Below, in pieces: positions 1 to 8,417 of a DNA stretch of 64,000 bases (positions are counted from its first letter, which is position 1; the number at the start of each line of letters is the position of its first letter). Below the pieces are notes generated by a model. It worked only from the letters and a program-made list of their open reading frames with translations, was not told the DNA's origin and did no database searches. Position numbers and translations under genes: made by a program. Source of the DNA: a virus; the IMG/VR virus record IMGVR_UViG_3300046798_000124, positions 1 to 64,000 of that record, one strand, 5' to 3'.

Positions 1-1064
1 GGTGGTTGGGGGGCGGGCGCCCCCCCCCGACGGGTACCGGTCGCGGTGTCGGAGACCGTGCCGCCGGTGTTGCCCGCCAGGTTGTTCAGGCCGATGTAGG
101 CGTTGGTGCCAGCCGAGACGTTGATGCCGTACGAGCCATTGCCGGTTGAGAGGTTGTCGACGACGCAGCAGTTCGACGCGGGGCTTGCCAGGGTGATCCC
201 GGAGTTGGTGTTACTGACGCACTGGTTGCCGACGGCCAGGACGTTGGTGCCCGTCAGGTACAGCCCCTCAGTCAGATTGGCGAAGATGATGCAGTTCGCG
301 ACCGTGATGTTCGGACCAGCGGCCACCAGCCCGACGAACGCCGCTGAGGTGACCAAGCAGTTGAGGACGCGGGTGCGAGCGGACCCCGACGCGATGTCGC
401 AGCCGTTGCCTGCCGATTGGCTCGCCCAGACGTTCTCGACAAGGCCGTCCGAGCCGGTGACCGTCCAGTTCCGATGCGTTGTCGTCCCGCTGTTCTGGGT
501 CTTATTGCCGTCCAGTGTCAGATCGCGCAGGCAACAGGTGTTGTGCGCCAGGTTGACCATCGGTCCGGTGGCAGCACCAGCGGCGTAGGTCAGGATGGTC
601 GCCGCCCGGCCCTGGCCTGCCAGTGTCGACCCGACCACGCTCGTCGTGATACCGGAGGTCAGGCTGAAGGCGCCTTCCGAGAGTTGGACCCAGCCACCGC
701 CCGACGGCAAGGCGGCTAAGGCGGCGTTGATCTCGACTTGATCGGCCGTGCCATCACACAGGTAATCGGCCTGCTTGCGCACCAGGGCTGATGCGCCGGC
801 CGCCGCGACCAGCAGGGTCGGGCCACGTCCGGTGACCGCCTGGGCTGCGATGTCGCCGCCGGCGATCTGGCCACCAACGTTGCTCGTACCGTTCGACCGC
901 AGGACGTTGCCCGACCCGACGTGGGCGACCTTGGCCAGGGCGATGGACGCTGCCGTGTTGACGTCGACGTCCATGATGGTGCCGTCGGTGATCTTGGCGC
1001 CACTGACGGTCCCGTCGAGCAGCTGGGCACCGTTGCGCTTGGCCTGGTACATCTTCTCGGTCAT
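1..1064 (-). CDS. Tail fibre/spike with right-handed beta-helix (partial)
   Basis: The frame is open from an ATG at 1064 to the left edge, so the C-terminus is missing. About 350 residues are visible. After an N-terminal ~100 residues with linker-like repeats come a DGTADQVEINAAL block and a long stretch of short strands with repeated N-x-C/L-x-V turns (for example VLNCLVTSAAF, VANCIIFAN, VVDNLSTGN). This is the pattern of pectate-lyase-like parallel beta-helices used in phage tailspikes. The start overlaps the stop of the upstream gene as ATGA, indicating coupled translation. A receptor-binding or depolymerase role is inference; catalytic residues cannot be judged. Confidence 0.75.
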   Translation of the reverse strand, partial: MTEKMYQAKRNGAQLLDGTVSGAKITDGTIMDVDVNTAASIALAKVAHVGSGNVLRSNGTSNVGGQIAGGDIAAQAVTGRGPTLLVAAAGASALVRKQADYLCDGTADQVEINAALAALPSGGGWVQLSEGAFSLTSGITTSVVGSTLAGQGRAATILTYAAGAATGPMVNLAHNTCCLRDLTLDGNKTQNSGTTTHRNWTVTGSDGLVENVWASQSAGNGCDIASGSARTRVLNCLVTSAAFVGLVAAGPNITVANCIIFANLTEGLYLTGTNVLAVGNQCVSNTNSGITLASPASNCCVVDNLSTGNGSYGINVSAGTNAYIGLNNLAGNTGGTVSDTATGTRRGGAPAPQP

Positions 1065-2107
1065 GACCGCAACACCACGATGAAGTCGGTGTTGCCGGTC
1101 TGGGCGGTCGCACATTCCAGCTTGATGAACCGCCAGGCCATGACTTCGCCCGGCACGTCGTAGGCGCGCCCGATCGTCACGGGCTGTGGCAACTCAACCC
1201 GCACGCCCGTGATGTCGTACAGCCCCAGGTAGGTCCCTCCAAGGGTGTCGCAGACATCGAAGCGCACGACCGTGCCGTCGAACGTGCCGGGGACGATCAG
1301 CCCCCAGTTGCCATAGCCCGCCGTGTCGAAGGCGTTCGACAGGTTGGCACCGCTCAGACAGGTCACGGTCATGACCGCCTCGCGCCGCAGCCCGACCCAG
1401 GTCAGAAACGTCGCCTGGGTCAGTGCGGCAGCCAACGCGGCGTTGGCTGTTGTCAGGTGGACGGCGAGGCGTTGCAGCCGCCCATTCAGCCCTGATGCGA
1501 GCGTGTCAGTCCCTGGTGGCGTCTCATTTGTGGCGCCGATCCGTGTTGCATCGTTCGCTTCGAGGACCAGGGCTGACGTGTTCAGGTTGGTGCCGGCGTT
1601 GGCGGTCACGGTCCCCGAGACCGGCAGCGGCGTCCCGGACCCGTCCACCTTCAGCCCACCGCTGGCCCCCAGCGCCGTCGGCAGCAGGGCGATCAGCGAG
1701 GTCAGGCGTTGGGCGATCCGTTGTAAGCGACCGTGGACCGTGGCGGTCGCCGTGTCACTTGCGGCTGCCAGGTCCGTCGTCTGGCCGTTGTTGGCCTGGA
1801 AAAACGATTCCGTCAGCAGGGTCGTCAGGTGCCCATCCAGGGTCGTCAGGCGCTGGGCCAGCCGCTGGAGACGGCCGTTCAGCCCTGAGGCCCCGGTGTC
1901 CGTCGACGGCGCGGTCTCCGTGGGCAACCCGATCTGCGCACCGCCGATCGGCAGACGCAAGCCATCGGTGTCGGTCGTCTCTTGCCAGGTCCCGTCAGAA
2001 CCCCAGCCGGCCTTGATCTTCTGGTAGTGAATCCCGCCGATGTCGTCGGTTGCGACCGGCGGATCGGTGACACCAGCGGATGGAACAACTTTGATGTTAT
2101 CGGCCAT
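1061..2107 (-). CDS. Tail/fibre-associated protein with internal repeats
   Basis: 348 residues starting at an ATG preceded by TAGGAG. Three copies of a G-L-N/H-GRLQR-(L/I)-A motif occur at roughly residues 75, 125 and 235. Each is followed by a Leu/Thr-rich helix (for example GRLQRLAQRLTTL), suggesting repeated helical hairpins or a trimerising shaft. The C-terminal third (TGYGNWGLIVPG-type and VRFDVCDTLGGTYLGL segments) looks beta-rich, like a phage fibre head. It lies between the tail chaperone region and the beta-helix fibre, so a structural tail role is likely, but no named family is recognised. Confidence 0.6.
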   Translation of the reverse strand: MADNIKVVPSAGVTDPPVATDDIGGIHYQKIKAGWGSDGTWQETTDTDGLRLPIGGAQIGLPTETAPSTDTGASGLNGRLQRLAQRLTTLDGHLTTLLTESFFQANNGQTTDLAAASDTATATVHGRLQRIAQRLTSLIALLPTALGASGGLKVDGSGTPLPVSGTVTANAGTNLNTSALVLEANDATRIGATNETPPGTDTLASGLNGRLQRLAVHLTTANAALAAALTQATFLTWVGLRREAVMTVTCLSGANLSNAFDTAGYGNWGLIVPGTFDGTVVRFDVCDTLGGTYLGLYDITGVRVELPQPVTIGRAYDVPGEVMAWRFIKLECATAQTGNTDFIVVLRS

Positions 2108-2118
2108 CGCTGCGACTC

Positions 2119-2751
2119 CTAGTCTAGGGTCATGGTGGCCGTTGTAACTGTATGTGTCCCCTGTGCCCCGAACACCTCTTCGACCAGGCGCTGGAGAAAG
2201 CCAGAGCCCGTGGCGGTCAGGTCGATGGCCGATCCACCGGAGGTTGCCGACAGCTGGAGGGCGTCGGTCGTCAGGCCGGTCGCGATCACCCAGTACACGG
2301 TGCCTTCCACCAGGGGGGCCGGCAGCGAGGCCCCGGGGACCGCCCAGACCACGACGCTGTTCCCCGCCGCGAAGCCGTGCGCTGGCGCGTCTAGCGTGTT
2401 CGATGTGACACCGGTGGCGTTGACCGAGAAGTCTTCTGGGATGCCGCCGCCGTTCGGCACCATGCCGAGAAAGTTGCCGGCCGACAGGGCGTCCCAGAAC
2501 CCGCACCAGCGGACGGTGGTGCCGGCCGGGACATCGAACACCATGCTGGCGGTGGTCGCCTTGGACCGCGCCGCCGCCGCCCCCCAGGTCGCAGCTTTCC
2601 TGGCGTAGGCTGGTGCTCCGCCCGAGACCTCATTGGCGCCGGCGCTGCTGTAGGCCGCGTGCAGCGACCCGTGGGTGGCGCCGACGCCGGCCCCGCCCGA
2701 TTCGTCCAGGACATTCAGCATGCGCTGGACCGCGATGTCAGAAAAACGCAT
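2119..2751 (-). CDS. Putative tail/fibre structural protein
   Basis: 210 residues. The ATG at 2751 lies just after the upstream gene, whose last codons carry the GGAG ribosome binding site. The N-terminus, MRFSDIAVQRMLNVLDE, resembles the start of phage minor structural proteins that carry a 'set of small strands plus VNATGVTSNTLDAPAHGFAAG' segment. The Gly/Ala/Thr-rich composition and lack of signal peptide suggest a virion component. No enzyme motif is seen. Confidence 0.55.
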   Translation of the reverse strand: MRFSDIAVQRMLNVLDESGGAGVGATHGSLHAAYSSAGANEVSGGAPAYARKAATWGAAAARSKATTASMVFDVPAGTTVRWCGFWDALSAGNFLGMVPNGGGIPEDFSVNATGVTSNTLDAPAHGFAAGNSVVVWAVPGASLPAPLVEGTVYWVIATGLTTDALQLSATSGGSAIDLTATGSGFLQRLVEEVFGAQGTHTVTTATMTLD

Positions 2752-2753
2752 CG

Positions 2754-2993
2754 TCAGTCTCCTATCGGTGAAGGATTCGCCGTCTTCAAGCAGGTCATGG
2801 CGGCGGCTTTGGCGTAGCAGCGGACGCCATCGGCGTCGAATCCGGTCGCGCTGACCGACGACAGGGCCAGCCACAGCACGAAGACCAGGGCGGTCAGGGC
2901 GAGCAGCACGGCGCCGCTTCCGATCAGCAGCCAGCCCAGGTCATGCGCCTTCGCGCCGCGGGTGTGCTCGTGGGCAACGACGGGGACGGTCAT
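2754..2993 (-). CDS. Small single-pass membrane protein
   Basis: 79 residues with one clear hydrophobic segment at about residues 20-45 (LGWLLIGSGAVLLALTALVF). A short N-terminal tail and a polar C-terminus with two Cys flank it. GGAG lies 5 nt before the ATG. It sits immediately downstream of the tail assembly chaperone reading frames. Function unknown; membrane proteins in this place can be tail-associated or superinfection-exclusion factors, which is only a guess. Confidence 0.5.
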   Translation of the reverse strand: MTVPVVAHEHTRGAKAHDLGWLLIGSGAVLLALTALVFVLWLALSSVSATGFDADGVRCYAKAAAMTCLKTANPSPIGD

Positions 2994-3002
2994 GGCGACT
3001 CC

Positions 3003-3892
3003 CTACGACGACGACGGCTCGCCCGGCGGCGCCGCACTGACCATCGGCACCCCGAAGGTCACGGACATCCAGCGGGCCAGACCGGCTTTGTCAACGCCCT
3101 GGCCGTTGACGGTGAACAGGGGAGCGCCGGGACCACCAATGACGGAGCTTGCGACCGCACGTCGAGCCGTCCGCCTGGAGATCGCGCGGTACCAGCCCTT
3201 GTGCCCATCCTTGGAGAGGTGGGGCACCGAGGCGGCTTGCGCCGCGTCCAGCGACCGCTCGGCTCGCAGACGGTCGAGGTTGTCGTGGTAGGCCAGCAAC
3301 AGACACTCCGGCATCGCTAGGAGCTGCTCGGGTCCGAGTCCGTAGAAGGCGGTGAGATCGGCGAGGAGAGCGCCATAGTCGGTTGGCTCACCTCGCCCAC
3401 CACTTCCGGGGGTGCGTCCTCAGGCCGGCCCGCCGTGTTCCAGACCCCCAGCATCCGCAGGAGGTCAGTGGCTGGCCCCTCATCCCCCGGTGCGACAGCC
3501 GCCAGCACGTCAGCCTCGGCGGTCGTCAGCCCCGGGACCAGGACGCAGATCGTCTCGCGCAGGAAGGTGTGCCAGGCGACGATGAAGAGCGAGGTGTCCC
3601 GAGGGGCGGCCCCAGCCTCGACATCGCTCACCTGACTGCTCATCTCACCGAGCGCCTTCATGTAGGCGGCTTCAATCGACGCAAGCTCAGCCTTGATCAC
3701 CCCGGGACACCGCGGGCCAAACACGTAGGCCTGGAGCACTACGTCGACCAACTCCGGGGTCTGGTCACGACGCGGATCGTCCTCAGCCAGCGCCAACCAG
3801 AGCGGGTTGGTTCGGGAGATGACGACCGGATGCCGCTCGGGCACGAGGTGCCCGAGCCGAACCGGCAGAGCAGATGAGACCGGCATCGGCAA
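3003..3892 (-). CDS. Tail assembly chaperone GT-type fusion (predicted -1 frameshift product)
   Basis: The upstream frame (start 3892) and the downstream frame (ending 3003) fit a lambda G/GT arrangement. In the -1 frame, after a TGA near 3423, the sequence is open through a Pro/Gly linker into DYGALLADLTAFYGLGPEQL and then the 3003-3314 reading frame. That reads as a continuous chaperone tail domain. The shift must occur in the window after the -1 TGA. The most likely site is the CCCCCG run near 3406-3412, where CCG can slip to CCC. The exact slip site is inference. The product would act in tail assembly with the tape measure protein, which is not in the window. Confidence 0.6.
3317..3892 (-). 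CDS. Tail assembly chaperone, short (G-like) form
   Basis: 191 residues starting MPMPVSSALPVRLGHLV. It lies directly downstream of the tail-tube genes, the place of lambda gpG-like chaperones. The body is helical, and the last ~40 residues are low-complexity Ser/Pro, as expected where the 0-frame runs into sequence under selection in the -1 frame. It ends at a TAG just before the ATG-proximal part of the T frame. It would be made without frameshifting and in excess over the GT form. No sequence-level family signature beyond context is claimed. Confidence 0.55.
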   Translation of the reverse strand: MPMPVSSALPVRLGHLVPERHPVVISRTNPLWLALAEDDPRRDQTPELVDVVLQAYVFGPRCPGVIKAELASIEAAYMKALGEMSSQVSDVEAGAAPRDTSLFIVAWHTFLRETICVLVPGLTTAEADVLAAVAPGDEGPATDLLRMLGVWNTAGRPEDAPPEVVGEVSQPTMALSSPISPPSTDSDPSSS

Positions 3893-3897
3893 CTCCC

Positions 3898-4494
3898 TTA
3901 CGGCAAGGCGGGCACGACATCGCGGATCTTCGCCACGCGCGCCGGTGAGACCGAGGTATCGGGCAGCAGCGTCGCTTCGATCGGGACCATCGCCTTCGCG
4001 TCAACGGTGAAGTCGACGGCCATAGATCCCGACATCTGGCAGCGATAGCCGATGATCCGGAAGGCCTGGAGGTCCTGGGTCTGGATGTCGAAGCCAATGC
4101 TCACGAACACGTCGGTGATCAGCGAGCCGATGGCGAGGTCGTTGTGACCCTTCACCCCGGAGATCGGCGCCGTGGTCGTCAGGGTCCCCTGGCCCGAGGC
4201 CAGCTGGATCTTGGCCGGCGACATCTCGGCCAGGTTGAAGCTCATCGTGGCTGACCGAGCGGTCGCAGGCCGCATGACCGGGTCGAGCGACTGGTCCACC
4301 GAGACGTCGGCACGGGTGATGTCGGTGCCGAAGTGCAACCCGCCGTCGGTGTACCCCTGAAGGACCCATGGGGTCAGCCAGGGGTCGCCCCAGATCAGGG
4401 TATCGAGCGGCAGATCGTTGGTGGTGGCGTAGGCGGCGGTGTAGGCCCAGAAGTTTCTGGTTTGCAGAACTTGAAGGGCATCTGGTTCGGCCAT
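3898..4494 (-). CDS. Major tail (tube) protein, second copy
   Basis: 198 residues, starting MAEPDALQVLQTRNFWAYT. It is a close paralogue of the gene immediately upstream, sharing long blocks such as WVLQGYTDGGLHFGTDITR and VSIGFDIQTQDL. Size, beta-rich composition and position before the tail chaperones match siphovirus tail-tube proteins. The copies differ mainly near residues 20-45 and 115-125. Two adjacent tube-like genes suggest a duplicated tube or tube plus a decorated or terminal-ring variant. Confidence 0.7.
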   Translation of the reverse strand: MAEPDALQVLQTRNFWAYTAAYATTNDLPLDTLIWGDPWLTPWVLQGYTDGGLHFGTDITRADVSVDQSLDPVMRPATARSATMSFNLAEMSPAKIQLASGQGTLTTTAPISGVKGHNDLAIGSLITDVFVSIGFDIQTQDLQAFRIIGYRCQMSGSMAVDFTVDAKAMVPIEATLLPDTSVSPARVAKIRDVVPALP

Positions 4495-4503
4495 CAGGCC
4501 CTC

Positions 4504-5115
4504 CTATGGCAGTGCTGGTATGACATCGCGGATCTTCGCGACACGGGCCGGCGAGACCGACGTGTCAGGCAGCAGCGTCGCCTCGATCGGCACCATCGCC
4601 TTGGCGTCGACCGTGAAGTCGATGGCCATCGAGCCCGACATCTGACAGCGGTAGCCGATGATGCGGAACGGTTCGAGATCCTGCGTCTGGATGTCGAAGC
4701 CAATGCTCACGAACACGTCGGTGATCAAGGAGCCAATCGCCAGGTCGTCGTGACCTCGGGTGCCAACGATCGGGGCGAGACTGGTCAAGGTGCCCTGGCC
4801 TGAGGCCAGCTGGATCTTGGACGGCGACATCTCAGCCAGGTTGAACGACATGGTTGCTGACCGAGCGGTGGCTGGTCGCATCACCGGGTCGAGCGATTGA
4901 TCCACCGAGACGTCGGCGCGCGTAATATCGGTGCCGAAGTGGAGGCCACCGTCGGTGTACCCCTGAAGCACCCATGGCTTCGGCATCCCGGCGACCGTCC
5001 AGGCCGCGCCCCAGGCGATGGTGTCGGCCGGCAGATCGTTGGCGGTGTTGAAGTCGACGGTATAGGCCCAGAAGTTACGCGTCTGGAGTACTTGCAGGGC
5101 ATCCGGTTCAGCCAT
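4504..5115 (-). CDS. Major tail (tube) protein, first copy
   Basis: 203 residues, with an AGGAGG-type ribosome binding site before the ATG. The length and the domain pattern (N-terminal strand block, VSVDQSLDPVMRPATARS segment, then SGSMAIDFTVDAKAM near the C-terminus) fit a single-domain tail-tube protein. It is paralogous to the next gene along its entire length. Neighbours are head-tail completion genes upstream and chaperones downstream, the standard siphovirus order. Confidence 0.7.
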   Translation of the reverse strand: MAEPDALQVLQTRNFWAYTVDFNTANDLPADTIAWGAAWTVAGMPKPWVLQGYTDGGLHFGTDITRADVSVDQSLDPVMRPATARSATMSFNLAEMSPSKIQLASGQGTLTSLAPIVGTRGHDDLAIGSLITDVFVSIGFDIQTQDLEPFRIIGYRCQMSGSMAIDFTVDAKAMVPIEATLLPDTSVSPARVAKIRDVIPALP

Positions 5116-5148
5116 CAGACCCTCCTTTCGGCACGCAGATGCACGGGA

Positions 5149-5421
5149 CTACTTCGGTGGGGCTGGTGGCGGTGGCGGCGGCTGCTGGGCATCGACCCCC
5201 AGACCACTGGCGGCTGCCTGCTGTTCAGCGGTCGTGCCCTCTTCGGCCAGGTTCTCGGAGGCCGACTGCGGGGCGTTGGTCGGGACCGTGTCGCTGAAGT
5301 AGTGGCCGCTGTCTTCGAGCGCCTTCTGGGTCGCTGCATCGACGGTGCAGTCGTCGCCCGGCTTCACGACGGTGCCATCGGCCAGGGTGAGCTCCTGGGC
5401 TGGTCCGAGATAGGTGGGCAT
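5149..5421 (-). CDS. Small acidic virion-associated protein
   Basis: 90 residues, ATG with AAGGAG 7 nt upstream. It contains LADGTVVKPGDDCTVDAATQKAL, which resembles short phage structural adaptors of the 'KPGD' type. The C-terminus is a run of Gln/Ala followed by a poly-proline tail. It sits between a head-tail protein and the tail-tube genes. Function unknown. Confidence 0.5.
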   Translation of the reverse strand: MPTYLGPAQELTLADGTVVKPGDDCTVDAATQKALEDSGHYFSDTVPTNAPQSASENLAEEGTTAEQQAAASGLGVDAQQPPPPPPAPPK

Positions 5422-5431
5422 CCGAGGCTCC

Positions 5432-6031
5432 TTACTGAGGGCTCTTGAGGCCGGGCACCACGAGCGGTGGCGCTCCGTAGGCGGTGGCCCGCACGTTGAT
5501 GCGGTCGAGCTGCTTCTGGGCGTCGTAGACCTCGATCCGCTCGAGCAAGCCGAGGCTGACCATGCCGACGTCGAGGTCAACGCCCCCGTCGGTTCCGCCG
5601 GCGCCGAGTTGATGCGCCAGTCCCGGATGTGAGTCAGCGAGATCCGGCAGGCCATAGGTGCCCGAGAAGAGGCGCTGGATCCGGTCGACCCGGTTGACCG
5701 CCTCGGGCGGCAGTCGGCCGGCAGCTAAGGCACCCTGCACGGTCATCACAAAGCCGTAGAGGCCGCCGTAGAGCCCACTGAACGGGCGGTCCAGGCAGTA
5801 GCGGGTCAGTCGGGTGTGCTTGCCGTTGCAGCGTCCACAGCGGAAGATCTCGCCGACATCGCCGAGCGACATGTTGACCAGGAAGAACTGACCGGTCAGC
5901 AGGCGTGTGCGCTCACGCTGCTGCTGCTCGGAGAGCAGGAGGCGGGCGATCCCCGGCAGGGCGATCTTCCGTCCACGACGGACCGCCAGCAGCGGCGTCT
6001 CCATGTCGACGTGGCCGTTCGTCGGTCCCAT
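5432..6031 (-). CDS. Head-tail region protein with a CxxC motif
   Basis: 199 residues. Its ATG overlaps the upstream stop as TGATG, which selects this start over an upstream in-frame ATG. A FRCGRCNG segment near residue 60 gives one CxxC pair, with two further polar positions nearby. The C-terminus (LGLLERIEVYDAQKQLDRINVRA) is helical. It follows the tail-terminator-like gene. No family recognised. Confidence 0.5.
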   Translation of the reverse strand: MGPTNGHVDMETPLLAVRRGRKIALPGIARLLLSEQQQRERTRLLTGQFFLVNMSLGDVGEIFRCGRCNGKHTRLTRYCLDRPFSGLYGGLYGFVMTVQGALAAGRLPPEAVNRVDRIQRLFSGTYGLPDLADSHPGLAHQLGAGGTDGGVDLDVGMVSLGLLERIEVYDAQKQLDRINVRATAYGAPPLVVPGLKSPQ

Positions 6032-6501
6032 CAGCCCCCCAGCTCGGAGAGCGGGATCGCGCAGTAGCGGACCTGATAGGTCGCCCAGGTGCGCGGCCAG
6101 CCGGTCGGCGCGTCGGGAGATCGGTAGGGGCCGGTCTCGTGGACCACACCGCTGATCAAGGTGTTCGCAGCGCGGATCGTGCTTGGCCGCTGACGCTTCA
6201 CGTCGATCAGGTAGGCGTCCAGGAGGCGCCAGAGGGCGTGGGCCTGCTCCTCGGTTGGGCCGAGGCACGACAGATCGACCCGCTCCGTGAGGTACGGCGC
6301 CTCGGGATCCGGCGCCCCACCACGGCCACTCTCAATCAGGATCGCGGAGAGGTAAGGCGGCACCTTGATGCGCAGCGAGCCGTCCGGGCTTCTGGGCCAG
6401 CCGATCCAGACCCGGTCGCTGACGATGTCGGTGATCGGGGAGATGGATCTGAGGTACGCTCGCAGTGCCCCGGCCAGGTCCGGCAGCGTGGAGATGACCA
6501 T
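6031..6501 (-). CDS. Tail terminator-like protein
   Basis: 156 residues. The N-terminal helix LPDLAGALRAYLRSISPITDIV is followed by IWIGWP-type and SAILIESG strands and a C-terminal YQVRYCAIPLSE. That is the alpha-beta layout and length of phage tail-completion proteins of the gpU/DUF3168 type. It lies one gene before the tube genes after the HK97-gp10-like gene, the usual slot. It overlaps the neighbouring gene as TGATG. Confidence 0.6.
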   Translation of the reverse strand: MVISTLPDLAGALRAYLRSISPITDIVSDRVWIGWPRSPDGSLRIKVPPYLSAILIESGRGGAPDPEAPYLTERVDLSCLGPTEEQAHALWRLLDAYLIDVKRQRPSTIRAANTLISGVVHETGPYRSPDAPTGWPRTWATYQVRYCAIPLSELGG

Positions 6502-6956
6502 CAGCCGCCCCCTCGGGCGTTCGCTTCGGCCTGGAGGGTGCGTGGGACCAACGCCGCTAACATATCCAAAGTTGGTCGTATAAAAGGTTGGGCGCGATGT
6601 CGCGAAGTCCCTAATTCCTGGTAGATGGCGTGATCGGCTTCGGCGCCCAGGTTGAGCTGATACCGACCGGCGGCTTCGAAGATCTCGACGAAGGTCGAGG
6701 CCACCAACTCGCCGGTGTCAACCGGCGTCCTGGCCCGCATGTAGTCGAGGCCTCGGCGTCCGAGCGTGCTGAACGTCGCCTCGAGCACGTCCTCCGAGAA
6801 CTGGGTCACGCCCTCGCCGGCCCAGACCAACTCGGTGCCGGGCTCGTCCATCAGCAGCACCCGCCGGCCACCGTAGTAGAAGCCCTTGCCGGACCGGGAG
6901 GTACCGGTCAGCAGCTGCCCACGGCCGCGAGACTTCTGCCCAGGCCAGTCGGCCAT
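6501..6956 (-). CDS. HK97-gp10-like head-tail (neck/tail completion) protein
   Basis: 151 residues starting MADWPGQKSRGRGQ. The upstream in-frame codons overlap the preceding gene and are discarded. The signature TPVDTGELVASTFVEI followed by LNLGAEADHAIYQELGTSRHRAQPFI is typical of the HK97 gp10 family: 'VDTGxLRxS...YxxxxExGT...xPFLxPA'. The protein acts in joining head and tail. It is translationally coupled to its neighbours. Confidence 0.75.
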   Translation of the reverse strand: MADWPGQKSRGRGQLLTGTSRSGKGFYYGGRRVLLMDEPGTELVWAGEGVTQFSEDVLEATFSTLGRRGLDYMRARTPVDTGELVASTFVEIFEAAGRYQLNLGAEADHAIYQELGTSRHRAQPFIRPTLDMLAALVPRTLQAEANARGGG

Positions 6957-6957
6957 A

Positions 6958-7404
6958 TCAGGCCTCCCCCGGCGCCGGCAGCGGGATCGCCTCGGCGCCC
7001 TCAAGCTCGACGGCCGTCGTCACGGTGCCGGGACCAACGGGCGTGGCCTCGACCCGGACGACCGCCGCAGCGGCGAGAAGCAGCCGCCCTTCGCCGTCTC
7101 GGACGTCACGGACCAGGTCGCCAACGGCGATCGGGTCGTCGTGGCGCACCCAGAGAAAGGGCCGGCGGATCAGCAGGGCGCCACGGTCGTCACGGGAGAC
7201 CGTCTCGACGGTCCGCAGCTTGCAGGACCCGCCGGTGACCGGTGTCCCAGACGCCGTCAACTGCTGGCCCCAGTCATCGAGGACCGGGGCCAGCACGCCA
7301 TCCACGACGGGGACGATCGGCACCCGGGTGTAGGTCTCGTCGAGCGCCGACCCGAACAGGTGGCGCAACGTCTTGACCATGCCGGCCGTCACCAGGACCG
7401 GCAT
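6958..7404 (-). CDS. Head completion / stopper-like protein
   Basis: 148 residues, beta-rich. TLRHLFGSALDETYTRVPI is followed by SGTPVTGGSCKLRTVE and a DPIAVGDLVRDVRDGEG strand pair. The position between an adaptor-like gene and an HK97-gp10-like gene is that of SPP1 gp16-type stoppers. Assignment is by context and size; the sequence alone is not diagnostic. The ATG overlaps the upstream stop as TGATG. Confidence 0.5.
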   Translation of the reverse strand: MPVLVTAGMVKTLRHLFGSALDETYTRVPIVPVVDGVLAPVLDDWGQQLTASGTPVTGGSCKLRTVETVSRDDRGALLIRRPFLWVRHDDPIAVGDLVRDVRDGEGRLLLAAAAVVRVEATPVGPGTVTTAVELEGAEAIPLPAPGEA

Positions 7405-7913
7405 CAGTCCGTCACCTCATCGGGTGGCGACCAGGGCTCTGCTGGCACCATCGTGCCGCCGTAGCGCATGGCGTTGGGGTCGGGCGGCCAGGGAGCCGTG
7501 ACCGGCGCCTTCGTCGTCAGACGAGCGCCGGTGTACGCTGACGTACCGGCGACGGTACCGGAGGCCCCGGCCTTGCGCGCGCAGGCGATGTCGGCCGTCA
7601 CCGTCTCGAGCATCTGCTGGTAGCTGTCGACCAGCTGGTGTGCCCGGATGCTGAGGCCGGCGCGGGTGTCGCTGGAGTCGAATCGGCGGGGAGCTAAGAC
7701 ACCAAGGACGAGGCGGATCGCGGACTGTCGGCAATGCAGCTCGCGCAGGCCAACGCGGACCTGGTCCCAGGCAGCGTGCCGCTCCCAGAGGTAATCGATC
7801 CGCTGGGCGATGATGCCGGCCGAGGCCGGCGCTGGCGGATCCCCGGTCTGGGGATCGACATCACCGACCTCGAGCACGATCTGTTGTTTGACCTCAAGCT
7901 CGGTCACGGGCAC
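7404..7913 (-). CDS. Head-tail adaptor-like protein
   Basis: 169 residues, largely helical in the first 120 (IIAQRIDYLWERHAAWDQVRVGLRELHCRQ, then LRAHQLVDSYQQMLETV-like helix), with a Pro-rich C-terminus. Connector adaptors of siphoviruses are helical proteins of this size encoded just after capsid genes. Function is inferred from position. Confidence 0.45.
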   Translation of the reverse strand: MPVTELEVKQQIVLEVGDVDPQTGDPPAPASAGIIAQRIDYLWERHAAWDQVRVGLRELHCRQSAIRLVLGVLAPRRFDSSDTRAGLSIRAHQLVDSYQQMLETVTADIACARKAGASGTVAGTSAYTGARLTTKAPVTAPWPPDPNAMRYGGTMVPAEPWSPPDEVTD

Positions 7914-7925
7914 GGGCGGGGACTC

Positions 7926-8396
7926 CTACCGGTGAGCCTGACCGCCGGTCGGGCGGCTGGGTGGCGCCGGCGCCTGGACGGGTGTCGCCTTTGGCGCGTC
8001 ATCCGCCTTGGCCGTCTCCACTGTCTGGGCCGGTGTCGGCTCGACGGCCTCGGCGTCAGCCTTGGTCTTCGCCTCGGCCTGCGCTTCGGCCTCCTCCGGG
8101 GTCAGTGGGATCTCACTTGCGGCGTAGCCCGGGTACGCTTTGGCCTTCTCGGCTGCCGCCTTCTCGGCCTCGGCTGCGGCCTTCGGATCCCACTCCGGGT
8201 GGGCCTTCTGGTACTCCTCGACGGTGACGACCTTGCCGCTTGCTACGGCCGCGTCCACGTCGTACGGGCAGTCGGCGGGGATCATCTGCCCCTCGCTGTA
8301 CTGGGGCGCCGCGCCCCAGGTCTGGACGTTACAGACGTAGGTGTCGGCCGGCACCCGCCGCTGGCGCTGCTGTGGCTGCTGCTCTGGCTGGGTCAT
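7926..8396 (-). CDS. Head-region protein with Ala/Glu coiled coil
   Basis: 156 residues, AAGGAG 7 nt before the ATG. The N-terminal ~60 residues include a YVCNVQTWGAAPQY segment. Residues ~65-150 are an Ala/Glu/Lys heptad-like region ending in Pro-rich sequence. It lies between the HNH gene and the adaptor-like gene. It may be a minor head protein; no family recognised. Confidence 0.45.
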   Translation of the reverse strand: MTQPEQQPQQRQRRVPADTYVCNVQTWGAAPQYSEGQMIPADCPYDVDAAVASGKVVTVEEYQKAHPEWDPKAAAEAEKAAAEKAKAYPGYAASEIPLTPEEAEAQAEAKTKADAEAVEPTPAQTVETAKADDAPKATPVQAPAPPSRPTGGQAHR

Positions 8397-8417
8397 CCCA
8401 GGCTCCTTAAATGCAGA

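Noticed and set aside
1-40. G/C homopolymer-rich left end as cos or pac site
   Set aside because: It lies in frame inside the fibre gene and may be just Gly/Pro codons or a contig edge; no terminase-site feature is visible.
1323-2027. Plus-strand frame of 234 codons opposite the fibre-like gene
   Set aside because: Mirror frame of the repeated GRLQR protein; Arg/Ser-rich, no ribosome binding site.
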